This document shows positions 40,501 to 48,424 of a DNA stretch of 64,000 bases, in pieces. Position numbers and translations under genes: made by a program. Each line of letters opens with the position of its first letter. Positions within the stretch are counted from its first letter, which is position 1. Below the pieces are notes generated by a model that worked only from the letters and a program-made list of their open reading frames with translations, was not told the DNA's origin and made no database searches. The stretch is from DATKEJ01 sp963768715 (GTDB lineage Bacteria; Bacteroidota; Rhodothermia; Rhodothermales; DATKEJ01): positions 62,001-126,000 of the forward strand of contig CAVYJC010000003.1 of assembly GCA_963768715.1 (NCBI GenBank), given 5' to 3'.

Positions 40501-41946
40501 TCATTTTGCGTTTTGAATTCTGATATTTGAATTGTGTGGATTCCCGCCTTCGCGGGAATGACGCAAGGGCGGCATTCTCACAAGCTGCATCTCAAAAATC
40601 ACATCCTTCGTCTCCTCCGGCGCTGCATGACCACGGGCCGACTGAACCTGCGCCATTCGTTCCGGATCGATCGTTTCCACCGATGCAACGGCGTACAGAC
40701 GGCCGTCCGGACCCATCTCGAGGCTCTCGGCGAAAAACACGCGCCGGTCGTCGGGACCGATCAGCGTACCGTGATCCGCAAGCTTGTCTGCATCGATGTC
40801 GTACGTCAGCAGATGCACCGAAGTCGGGATGTCGCGCCGTCCATCAACGGTTTCGCCCGGACCATGAGCCAGATAGTAGATCGTATTGTCCGGACCGAGC
40901 ATGAATCCGAGTTGGGTGCGATAGGGATTTCGCTGCCCGACCCCGGCGCCATCCGCACGAAGCGGACGCACCGATCGCAGCGTTCCCTCCGACGGCTTGA
41001 ACTCGAAAAGCTGCGTGCTCCCTCCGTGCAGGCCCCAGAAGCTCTCGGAGTTCGGATTCCACAGGATCGTCCGCCAGTTGCGCCAGAAGTAATGAGGTTC
41101 AGGCGCAATCTCAAAGTCCGCCTCCTGGACCGGCGGGACGTTGTCCAGGCTGAGCCCCTCCAAATACTCCACCGGACGTTCTGCTGAAGCGTCGAAGTGC
41201 CAGATCCGACCGGTGTCTGTCGATCCGTACAGGTTTCCTGCGGGATCGATGGCAAGCGTGCGATTAATGAAGTTCCATCCCTCCCCGAATCTCCCCCACT
41301 CGCCACGATCCTGAACGGCGCCCCAGTTGTGGAGCAGGCCTTCGTCCAGATTGTAGCTGATCAGTAGTCCGGTCGGCCACGTCAGTCCGAAGAGTGTCCG
41401 GTTCGTTGTATCGACGGCCATCGTAATGATGCCCTCGTTCGGAAGGCCAAGATGCGAGAGGTCTTCGAACGCGCCGGTCTTCAGGTTGTACCGCATGAAA
41501 TGGCCGCCCTCGTAGGGTTCGCGACCGTCCGCCGGCGACATTTCAGGCAGCGTGCCCACGTACTGCGAGGTGTGCGTCGCGAAGTAGAGATAGCCATCGT
41601 ACTCGACGAGCGGCGTGTGGATCTTGCCGTGCGGAATCTGCCGGTTGACGTCCTCGCCGAGCGCTTGTGTGATATCTCCGACGAGTGCCATTGACTCATC
41701 GGCCGGATTGAACCGGTACAACCGCACGGACGAGTGCGGATGGTGCGAATTGACAGAGAAATAGATCATCCCGTCAGAGGCCGCCGTAATGCTGTGGTAG
41801 TTCGAGTCGCCTTCGAGGAAGCCGGGGTTGAAGAGGTCGACGCGGATGTGAGCGGCGCCGACATCCGATTGGGCGAACGCCGTTACTGAGGAAATGAGGC
41901 AGTAGGCGAGGGCAATGAAGGATGATCGAGAGGACGTGCAAGGCAT
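40501..41946 (-). CDS. Exported beta-propeller-like protein with repeat-derived C-terminus
   Basis: The start at 41946 (M-P-C-T-S-S-R-S-S-F-I-A-L) gives a signal peptide ending T-A-F-A-Q. The ~481-residue product has repeated strands of a propeller-like fold (G-M-I-Y-F-S-V-N-S-H-H, G-Y-L-Y-F-A-T-H-T, N-L-Y-G-S-T-D-T-G-R-I-W, T-I-Y-Y-L-A-H-G-P-G). It resembles secreted PQQ/SMP-30-like propellers; no catalytic site assigned. The last ~20 residues (H-S-R-E-G-G-N-P then N-S-N-I-R-I-Q-N-A-K) are translated from the palindrome at 40540-40559 and a heptamer array. The original stop was probably lost. Confidence 0.75.
   Translation of the reverse strand: MPCTSSRSSFIALAYCLISSVTAFAQSDVGAAHIRVDLFNPGFLEGDSNYHSITAASDGMIYFSVNSHHPHSSVRLYRFNPADESMALVGDITQALGEDVNRQIPHGKIHTPLVEYDGYLYFATHTSQYVGTLPEMSPADGREPYEGGHFMRYNLKTGAFEDLSHLGLPNEGIITMAVDTTNRTLFGLTWPTGLLISYNLDEGLLHNWGAVQDRGEWGRFGEGWNFINRTLAIDPAGNLYGSTDTGRIWHFDASAERPVEYLEGLSLDNVPPVQEADFEIAPEPHYFWRNWRTILWNPNSESFWGLHGGSTQLFEFKPSEGTLRSVRPLRADGAGVGQRNPYRTQLGFMLGPDNTIYYLAHGPGETVDGRRDIPTSVHLLTYDIDADKLADHGTLIGPDDRRVFFAESLEMGPDGRLYAVASVETIDPERMAQVQSARGHAAPEETKDVIFEMQLVRMPPLRHSREGGNPHNSNIRIQNAK
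40503..40537. repeat. Heptamer array within the 3' coding end
   Basis: ATTTTGC, GTTTTGA, ATTCTGA, TATTTGA, ATTGTGT, next to the palindrome ATTCCCGC-CTTC-GCGGGAAT at 40540-40559. Confidence 0.75.
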
Positions 41947-42053
41947 AGTCTTGAGTGAGTGGTCAGCCGTCACAAAGGGCCCAGTCAATAAAGCAGTTCG
42001 CGTGAGGATAAGCAACGCTTCGTCCCCCTCCGAAGGGGGACGGTCGAGGTGCT

Positions 42054-43760
42054 TTATCCAGCCGCGACCCAATACACGAACCCCACAATCCCCGCCACGA
42101 CCGCCCATCCTGCCAGAAATCCGACGATTAAGCGCCTGGATGGAAGGCTGATCTCGATTTCGGAATTGGGGAAAAGTGAGCGACTTGGAAGGGTCACGGC
42201 GCCTTCGGGAATCGTGCAAGGCTGGGGCAAATTGCCCTCCTCTGTCAGGACCGGCGTGCGGAGGAGCTTATAGTATCGTTCGATCTTCTCCGGATCGGTG
42301 CGCTTTGTGAAGAAGCTCGTCCCAATCCCGAGTATGAGTCCGACGATGAGATAGAACACCATCTGCCAGGGGAGAAAGACCTCCAGGGAGCCGCCGGCTC
42401 CGGTGACGATGCCGAGGCGCTGTACGAACGCGAAAGTGGCCAGCCACTCGACGAAGAATGCCTGCGTGCTGATCCACCAGGCAAACAAGGCGCCGAGAGC
42501 CGACGCCCACGCCGCTGCCGGCGTCGTTCGCCGCCAGAAGAGGCCGAGCCAGAAAGCGATCCCCATCATGGAGGCGATCTTCCAGAAGATCTCCAGTCCC
42601 TGAATCACTCCCTCGAGCCAGTAGGCGTATACCACGCCGAGTACTACGACGCCCACCGACACAATTCTGGCGATCTTCAGGTAGTGTGTGCTCGCCCGAC
42701 CGGGTCGAACTTTCTTGTAAATATTCTCGGTAAAAAGCGCCGACCCCGCGATCATGAACGAGTCGCAGGAGCTCATTACGGATGCGAGGAGCGTGGCGAT
42801 AAACAGGCCAAGCAGGCCGGGCAGCATCCTGGGCAGGAATTCGCCGGCGAGCATCCCGAAAAGATGATCGGGATTCAGTTCGCGTCCGGCGAAATACGCC
42901 ACGCCTGCCAGTCCCGTCAGACTCCAGGCCACCGTGCAAATGCGTTTCGTAAAGCTCCCTACTACAAATCCGACTTGACCCTGCTTTTCAGTTTTCCCCG
43001 CGGCGCAGGGCGCCAGGTTGTGAGGCTGGGTGACGATGCCGATGAGTCCATTTACTGTAATCACCGCGATGTAAAACACGCCGATATCGCCTGGTGCTAC
43101 GAGCGAGAACATCTCGGGGTTGTTGATCGTGGCGCGCATTCCGTCGATGCCGCCGACAGCATCGAGAACGAAAGGTAGAAGAAGGAATGAGAAGAGGATG
43201 GTGAGAATGCCCTGGACGAAGTCGGTCACGATGGCCGCCCCCAATCCTCCGGCGGTTCCATAACCGACAAACAGGATGGTCATGAATACGATGGCCACGT
43301 CTGCCGATACGGCTCCGTTGCTCGCGCCGGAGATCACGGCGCCCGATCCTTTGAGCATCAGGCCGATCGTCGAGACCATCATGCCGATGCTGACAACAGC
43401 ATAAAGTGCGGCCACGCTAGTGTTGTAGCGGAGCTCGAAAATGTCCGCCACGGTCAGCGCGCGAAATCGACGCATCATCGGAGCGATCAACCAATAGAAA
43501 GGCGTCGCGAACAGGTACAGCCACTGGTACCAGATCCCCGATAACCCGTTCGTGTAGGTCTTGGATGCAACGCTCACGGCCTGATCCGAGTGCGTCGCCG
43601 TGCCGAACGAGTGCATGGTCATCATCCAGTAGCCGAATCGGCGCGGCATGATGAAGTCATCGACGCCCTTGACGCGCCGCATAACCCAGATGCCCAATGC
43701 CGTGACACCGACGAGGTAGATGGCGACAACGATCAGATCCGTAAGGCCGATTCCGAACAA
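42054..43760 (-). CDS. Sodium:solute symporter (SSS family) with C-terminal extra helix
   Basis: A 568-residue transporter with ~14 hydrophobic segments. The first helix L-T-D-L-I-V-V-A-I-Y-L-V-G-V-T is followed by V-D-D-F-I-M-P-R-R-F-G-Y-W-M-M, and the core shows G-A-A-I-V-T-D-F-V-Q-G and S-C-D-S-F-M-I-A-G-S-A. After a cytoplasmic linker containing F-F-T-K-R-T-D-P-E-K-I-E-R-Y-Y the protein ends with another helix (F-L-A-G-W-A-V-V-A-G-I-V-G-F-V-Y-W), absent from the symporter at 6359-7993. That one instead has a separate one-helix partner. The propeller-protein gene lies 107 bases downstream. Substrate unknown. Confidence 0.88.
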   Translation of the reverse strand: MFGIGLTDLIVVAIYLVGVTALGIWVMRRVKGVDDFIMPRRFGYWMMTMHSFGTATHSDQAVSVASKTYTNGLSGIWYQWLYLFATPFYWLIAPMMRRFRALTVADIFELRYNTSVAALYAVVSIGMMVSTIGLMLKGSGAVISGASNGAVSADVAIVFMTILFVGYGTAGGLGAAIVTDFVQGILTILFSFLLLPFVLDAVGGIDGMRATINNPEMFSLVAPGDIGVFYIAVITVNGLIGIVTQPHNLAPCAAGKTEKQGQVGFVVGSFTKRICTVAWSLTGLAGVAYFAGRELNPDHLFGMLAGEFLPRMLPGLLGLFIATLLASVMSSCDSFMIAGSALFTENIYKKVRPGRASTHYLKIARIVSVGVVVLGVVYAYWLEGVIQGLEIFWKIASMMGIAFWLGLFWRRTTPAAAWASALGALFAWWISTQAFFVEWLATFAFVQRLGIVTGAGGSLEVFLPWQMVFYLIVGLILGIGTSFFTKRTDPEKIERYYKLLRTPVLTEEGNLPQPCTIPEGAVTLPSRSLFPNSEIEISLPSRRLIVGFLAGWAVVAGIVGFVYWVAAG

Positions 43761-44210
43761 GTCCTATGGATTTGGGGGACGGGAGACTGCACTAAACTGC
43801 GGCTCGGGCCGCGGGGGAAAGGATACGCAAATTTTCGGATCATCTCGGCCGGAGACATGAGCCGCAAAGAACGCAGACGACTCCCGGAACACATACTGGC
43901 AGAGGTCAAACTCCTCGGCCACTAGAAGGATGTCCCGTATCAGTCATTGATAAAGGTGTTCCTCGCAGACCGGCTCGAGAAGGAATTGGGCTGAACGAGT
44001 GCTGAGAACGGCGCCCCCGAAGGGGACCACGCAGGGGTGCGATCGGGAACGTTTTGGCCGTTCTTGCTTATAAATAACACCCATCGTGTGTTCAGTTCGA
44101 ACAGTTCGCAGCCTCCCCCCTATAGAGGTCGACAGCCGCGTTAAGAACCGGCTCGGCCGGTCCGCTGAAATCAACCCCTCACGGTGTTGAAATAAATTGG
44201 AGTATATACA
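43761..44210. other. Intergenic/promoter region
   Basis: 450 bases between divergent genes with no recognisable gene; a 22-codon frame at 43857-43925 has no support. An AT-rich stretch near 44066-44078 (TTGCTTATAAATA) is a possible promoter for the lipoprotein gene at 44211, which has GGAG 13 bases upstream. Confidence 0.4.
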
Positions 44211-44627
44211 ATGATTACCAATAGCAGATTCAAGCAGCCCGGACCCGTGCGTCGATTGGCTGCTCCTGGAGTAGTAACCCTTACGCTCTTCTTCCTGAGT
44301 GCCTGCGCATCTTCCGGCCCGTCGATCTCGACGGTCGATCAAAGTATGACGAGGGCGACGACCGCCGTGGCCCAAGCAGAAGAGGCTGGAGCTCGGGAGC
44401 TCGCCCCGCTAGCGTTTAGCGAGGCGCAGGACAAGGTACAAGATGCCAAGAAAGCGACGGCCGAGGGCGATCATCCGAAGGCACTACAGCTGGCTGAAGA
44501 GGCCGAAGTAGACGCCGAGTATGCAGAGGCAAAAGCTGTCACAGCGAAAGCCGAAAAGGCCGCTGCAGAAGTGCAGGAGAGTATCAAAACGCTCCGCGAA
44601 GAGATCGTCAAAAAGCAAGTTAATTGA
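44211..44627 (+). CDS. DUF4398 domain lipoprotein
   Basis: A 138-residue lipoprotein (lipobox F-L-S-A-C) whose mature part is almost all Ala/Glu-rich helix: A-V-A-Q-A-E-E-A-G-A-R-E-L-A-P-L-A-F-S, then repeated A-E-A/A-E-K heptads. This is the DUF4398 pattern, found paired with OmpA-type proteins chiefly in Gammaproteobacteria. Probably a periplasmic coiled coil linked to the outer membrane. The OmpA gene follows 23 bases later. Its Ala/Glu-rich composition differs from its neighbours, and transfer from proteobacteria is possible. Confidence 0.85.
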   Translation: MITNSRFKQPGPVRRLAAPGVVTLTLFFLSACASSGPSISTVDQSMTRATTAVAQAEEAGARELAPLAFSEAQDKVQDAKKATAEGDHPKALQLAEEAEVDAEYAEAKAVTAKAEKAAAEVQESIKTLREEIVKKQVN

Positions 44628-44650
44628 CTTATAGATATCCGAGAAATCCG

Positions 44651-45757
44651 ATGAAGAAACCTATTTATATCCTGACACTCGGTGTCAGTTGCACAATACT
44701 GGCCGCTTGCGGTGGCCCGCCGGCAAACAATCCTTTGCTGAAAGAAGCCCAGCTCAATTATCAGACAGCCGCAAGTGACCCTGAAATTGTCGCCAATGCC
44801 CCGGTAGCCATGAAGACGGCCGGAGAGGCACTGGGTAAGAGCGAGACTATGTTCAACCAGGGCGCCGAGGAGAACGTAGTAACCCACTATGCCTATCTGG
44901 CGAATCAGCGCACAGAAATCGCGAAACAAAACGCGAGACAGCAGGCTGCCGAAAACACGATTGAACACGCAAAGACCGAACGCCAGGAAGTACTCTTGAC
45001 CGCTCGGGAGCAGGATGCCAAGCTGTCACAGCGTCAAGCTGAAGAAGCGAAGCTGGGCATGGTCAAAGCCGAAATCTCCGCGGAACAGGCCAAGACGGAA
45101 GCAAGGGTGGCAGAAGCGGAAGCTGACAATGCGAAGCAGGGCATGGTCGAGGCCACAGTCTCTGCGGAACAGGCCAAGGCGGAAGCAGTGCACCAAACGC
45201 GTGAGGCCGAGATAGCCAAGGCGGAAGCAGTGCACCAAACGCGTGAGGCCGAGATGGCCAAGGCGGAAGCAGTGCACCAAACGCATGAGGCCGAGATGGC
45301 CAAGGCGGAAGCCCGAGACGCTCTCGCAAGCGCCCAGGCGCTAAGCGAGCGCGTTGCCGAGCTTGAGGCCCGCAAGACGAATCGAGGACTTGTCATTACG
45401 CTCAGCGACATCCTGTTCGATTCTGGAAAAGCGACCCTTAAGGTTGGGGCAGATCGCGCGTTGGTGGAGTTGACGTCCTTCCTGAATGAATACGAGGATC
45501 GAAACCTTCTGATTGAAGGATTCACAGACAACGTCGGGACGACGGAATACAACCAGGATCTCTCGGTGCGCCGCGCCAACGCGGTCAGGCGAGCTCTGGT
45601 TCTCAAGGGAGTCGCCGACACACGCATTAGGACCGATGGCTTGGGCGAGCGATATCCCGTTGCGACGAATGACACGGGAGCCGGTCGTCAGCAGAATCGT
45701 CGCGTGGAGATTGTTATCTCCGATGAAAGCGGCATGATACCGGGTCGGGATAACTGA
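44651..45757 (+). CDS. OmpA family lipoprotein with DUF4398-like coiled coil
   Basis: The ATG at 44651 is preferred because a lipoprotein leader (L-G-V-S-C-T-I-L-A-A-C) follows. The 368-residue product has an N-terminal DUF4398-like part (K-E-A-Q-L-N-Y-Q-T-A-A-S). A long coiled coil follows with a 14-residue tandem repeat (A-K-A-E-A-V-H-Q-T-R-E-A-E-I type, three copies, 45173-45298). The OmpA domain is at the end: D-I-L-F-D-S-G-K-A-T-L, G-F-T-D-N-V-G-T-T-E-Y-N, S-V-R-R-A-N-A-V-R-R-A-L and G-R-Q-Q-N-R-R-V-E-I. OmpA domains bind peptidoglycan, so it likely ties the outer membrane to the wall. Confidence 0.9.
   Translation: MKKPIYILTLGVSCTILAACGGPPANNPLLKEAQLNYQTAASDPEIVANAPVAMKTAGEALGKSETMFNQGAEENVVTHYAYLANQRTEIAKQNARQQAAENTIEHAKTERQEVLLTAREQDAKLSQRQAEEAKLGMVKAEISAEQAKTEARVAEAEADNAKQGMVEATVSAEQAKAEAVHQTREAEIAKAEAVHQTREAEMAKAEAVHQTHEAEMAKAEARDALASAQALSERVAELEARKTNRGLVITLSDILFDSGKATLKVGADRALVELTSFLNEYEDRNLLIEGFTDNVGTTEYNQDLSVRRANAVRRALVLKGVADTRIRTDGLGERYPVATNDTGAGRQQNRRVEIVISDESGMIPGRDN
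45173..45298 (+). repeat. 42-bp tandem repeat, three copies, in frame
   Basis: Three nearly identical 42-base units (45173-45214, 45215-45256, 45257-45298) encode 14 residues each within the OmpA-family coiled coil, and a partial fourth follows. The unit is a multiple of both 3 and 7, so copy-number change keeps the frame and the heptad register. Confidence 0.88.
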
Positions 45758-45799
45758 CACTGGCAGTGACGCAAGTATGGATCGGGGCGCCACGAGGGA

Positions 45800-46912
45800 C
45801 TAGCCCCGGTCCAGCATGCGGCGTAGAACCGGTTCGTACGCATCCGCGTAGCGAAACATACCCAGATCGTTGGGATGCGAGCCGTCGGTTGCACCCTCAC
45901 CGTCATGACCTAGCAGATCGTCGCCCTCGAGATAGTACAGTTGCTCGACACCGGCATCGATCAGCTCCTGATAGGCGCGCCTTAGCTCTGCACGCCTGTC
46001 TCGATGTTCAGACACCAGAGTCGGAAAGAACGGTGCGTTGGTGAATGTGCGGTCCTCGACCAGAAGAATCGGAGTGTCTGGACGGGCTGTCCGGAGCTGA
46101 GTGACAAGCGGCACTGCACGGTCGGCAACCATGGTGTCGCTCATGTTCGGCAGACAATCGATCGCAAAGACGCATGGGTTGAGTTCAGCGAGCAGCGCCC
46201 CGACTTCGGGGTCCATCCTTCCGACTCCCGAAAAGCCCAGGTTGATGATTGGACGATTGAGCCGCCGCCCAAGAATCGACGTAAATGCCATCCCCGGCCT
46301 GGACGCGCAGGCTCCCTGTGCGATCGACGTGCCATAGAACAGTATCGGCCGCTCATTTCGCGGACCGACCGGCTCGAACGCTGCGCCTGCGTCGACACCA
46401 ATTTCCAGCGATTCGACGCCGTTGTACAGGGGCAGGTAGAGCGTGTATCGCCGCCGACCCGGTCGCAGCTTCTCGGCTACGACGACCTGCATGGTCTGAT
46501 GGGTGGGCTGGACAACCGACACCCATCGTTCGATCCCCTCGGCATCCTCACCGTAGAGATCCAATCCGCTCACACCGGTGGCCGGCATGTGGGGCATTGC
46601 CAAGCCCGCTGACAGGAGCGAATAGCGCACCGAGATTGAGTCCGCGTCAGTGACAAACCGTGCACTCATGCCCGCAGAGTGCCGAGAGAGGTTCCAGACG
46701 TCTTCAGGAACGGTTGCTTGAGCCTTTTCCGGCAGTCGATCAAAGTCACGCAAGGTCTCTGTCCAGCCCTGGCCCTCGACTCCCCAGTCGCGCACGTCAT
46801 ACCATTTCATATCGCCATATGTGTTTAGTGCCACGTGAGGCATTGCCGCGAGAGCGCTTCCTGCCGCCGTCACTTTTACGAATTCCCTTCGGCTAATCGG
46901 TTTTGTTCTCAT
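45800..46912 (-). CDS. SGNH/GDSL-type hydrolase with Tat signal
   Basis: A 370-residue protein with a twin-arginine leader (I-S-R-R-E-F-V-K-V-T-A-A-G-S). The N-terminal part (~50-180) looks like a jelly-roll domain. The C-terminal SGNH domain has block I I-L-F-Y-G-T-S-I-A-Q-G (Ser nucleophile, though G-T-S replaces G-D-S), N-L-G-F-S-G-V-G in block II, and the C-terminal D-G-S-H-P-N-D-L-G (Asp/His pair). Members deacetylate or deacylate carbohydrates and lipids outside the cytoplasm. No partner gene adjacent. Confidence 0.87.
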   Translation of the reverse strand: MRTKPISRREFVKVTAAGSALAAMPHVALNTYGDMKWYDVRDWGVEGQGWTETLRDFDRLPEKAQATVPEDVWNLSRHSAGMSARFVTDADSISVRYSLLSAGLAMPHMPATGVSGLDLYGEDAEGIERWVSVVQPTHQTMQVVVAEKLRPGRRRYTLYLPLYNGVESLEIGVDAGAAFEPVGPRNERPILFYGTSIAQGACASRPGMAFTSILGRRLNRPIINLGFSGVGRMDPEVGALLAELNPCVFAIDCLPNMSDTMVADRAVPLVTQLRTARPDTPILLVEDRTFTNAPFFPTLVSEHRDRRAELRRAYQELIDAGVEQLYYLEGDDLLGHDGEGATDGSHPNDLGMFRYADAYEPVLRRMLDRG

Positions 46913-46974
46913 TGATGCCGGAAAGCGATTTTGTGGATTCCTAAGCAGCGTCGGATGGTTGGCAGCGGTAAGGT

Positions 46975-47078
46975 ACTAGCGATCGACCTTTCTCGCTTGA
47001 AGCGGTGAGACGTCGGGATCACACCGGCAAGGTAGACGCCGACGACCATCACATCTATCGGGCCGATTTTCAAGACTT
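46975..47078 (-). pseudogene. Possible remnant of an SSS symporter N-terminus
   Basis: Within a non-conserved frame, I-G-P-I-D-V-M-V-V-G-V-Y-L-A-G-V-I matches the first helix of SSS symporters. The sequence decays straight after it, with no further helices. A weak call, based on one segment. Confidence 0.3.
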
Positions 47079-47210
47079 GGTCAACGTTGGGCCGAGCCCG
47101 GCATCGGCTTGCCTCGTTTGGGCAGCTAGGATACACCAATTACCTTAACTCAGCGACATGCCAAATAGCTGGATCAAAATGATGCTTAGATTATTGTATC
47201 AGAAACACTT

Positions 47211-47345
47211 AGGATCCTGGCGTTCATCGGACTGCTCCACCGGTATGAAGTGAAGTACATGATTGTCGGCGGTGAGGCGGTCATCTTCTACGGACATGTT
47301 AGGCTTACCGGCGAGGACCTGCGGTTTCTGGAGGGTTCGTCATAC
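47211..47345 (+). pseudogene. Remnant of a nucleotidyltransferase-type (MNT/DUF6036-like) protein
   Basis: The frame reads A-F-I-G-L-L-H-R-Y-E-V-K-Y-M-I-V-G-G-E-A-V-I-F-Y-G-H-V-R-L-T-G. This is the start of the minimal-nucleotidyltransferase fold seen in antitoxin-like proteins (L-L-x-x-x-x-V-x-Y-x-I-V-G-G-x-A-V). The catalytic D-x-D that should follow is missing and the frame ends elsewhere. A decayed fragment in the 490-base gap. Confidence 0.45.
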
Positions 47346-47401
47346 GCGGACGAACCGTGCGTCAGCGGTCGACCGTCGGTGAGTCGCACCGAAAGGATGT
47401 G

Positions 47402-48226
47402 TCAAATCCCGCTATCCGCACTGAACCCACCATCCACCGGGATGACTGTGCCCGTAACAAACGATGCAGCATCGCTGCACAGCCAGATCACGGGTCCGAC
47501 CAGTTCGGACGCATCACCGAATCGGCCCGCTGGTGTTTTGGCAAGAATAGCCTTCGATCGAGCTGTGTAAGAGCCGTCGGGATTGAGTAACACGTCCCTG
47601 TTCTGCTTCGTGATGAAGAAGCCGGGAGCAATGGCGTTCACCCGGAGCCCGTCTCCATGGCGTCGGGCCAGATCGACGGCCATCCAGCGGGTAAAGTTGT
47701 CGATCGCCGCCTTCGCCGCGGCATACCCCATGGTTCCGCTGATGGCCTCGATCGCCGCCATCGACGAAATGTTCACGATGCTTCCCCTCCCCTGCTCCGC
47801 CATCGCTTCGCCGAAAATGAGCGCCGGATAGACCGTTCCGTGGAGGTTCAGCCTGACTACCTCGTCGAAGGCGTCGAACGGGAGATCGAAAACGGGCCGA
47901 TTGTCGGTTCGTGCCCGGGCCACGTTTCCTCCTGCCGCATTAATCAGAATATCGACGTGACCCCAGTCATCGACTACGCTCCGGCAAGCGGCTCGCAGCT
48001 GATCTTCATCGGTCACATCAGCGATAAGAACGGATACCTTCGATCCGGCGGGAGCTCTGTTTCGCAGATCTGCCGCTCTTTCCTCAGCTGCACCCCGGTT
48101 TCGCCCGAGAAGAGCCACGTTCCCGCCCGCTCCGACTATGCCTTCGGCAATGGCAGCGCCAATGACTCCGTAGCCTCCAGTGACCACGGCAACCCGTCCT
48201 TTCAGATCGAATGGATCCCTTGACAT
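47402..48226 (-). CDS. SDR family oxidoreductase
   Basis: The start at 48226 (M-S-R-D-P-F-D-L-K-G-R-V-A-V-V-T-G-G) fits the family; the longer frame is non-conserved. The 274-residue protein has T-G-G-Y-G-V-I-G at 16-23, N-A-A-G-G near 96-100, Ser in N-I-S-S at ~154, and Y168-x3-K172. An insertion around R-T-D-N-R-P-V-F-D is typical of fructuronate/mannonate-reductase-like SDRs. A sugar-acid reductase role is plausible but unproven. Decayed fragments lie downstream. Confidence 0.88.
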   Translation of the reverse strand: MSRDPFDLKGRVAVVTGGYGVIGAAIAEGIVGAGGNVALLGRNRGAAEERAADLRNRAPAGSKVSVLIADVTDEDQLRAACRSVVDDWGHVDILINAAGGNVARARTDNRPVFDLPFDAFDEVVRLNLHGTVYPALIFGEAMAEQGRGSIVNISSMAAIEAISGTMGYAAAKAAIDNFTRWMAVDLARRHGDGLRVNAIAPGFFITKQNRDVLLNPDGSYTARSKAILAKTPAGRFGDASELVGPVIWLCSDAASFVTGTVIPVDGGFSADSGI

Positions 48227-48385
48227 CTCATGCTGGTTGGATGCGGCGCGTCCCCTGGACACTTGGAGCGACGCAGATCTTGGAAACACGCTAAGGTATT
48301 CACTAGACGCCCAACCTACCACCACATCAGACGTCCGGATTTATCCGGCTGCCTGCCTTCGTCTACCAATCGCCGGATACACAGC

Positions 48386-48406
48386 GATTAGCAATTAGCA
48401 ATTCTT
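48386..48406. repeat. Short heptamer array
   Basis: GATTAGC, AATTAGC, AATTCTT just downstream of the radical SAM gene's stop codon. Confidence 0.65.
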
Positions 48407-48424
48407 CGCTCTGAGCTTTCATCC

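Noticed and set aside
43857..43925. A 22-codon frame with ATG (M-S-R-K-E-R-R-R-L-P-E-H)
   Set aside because: Too short, no ribosome-binding site of note, and no recognisable family.
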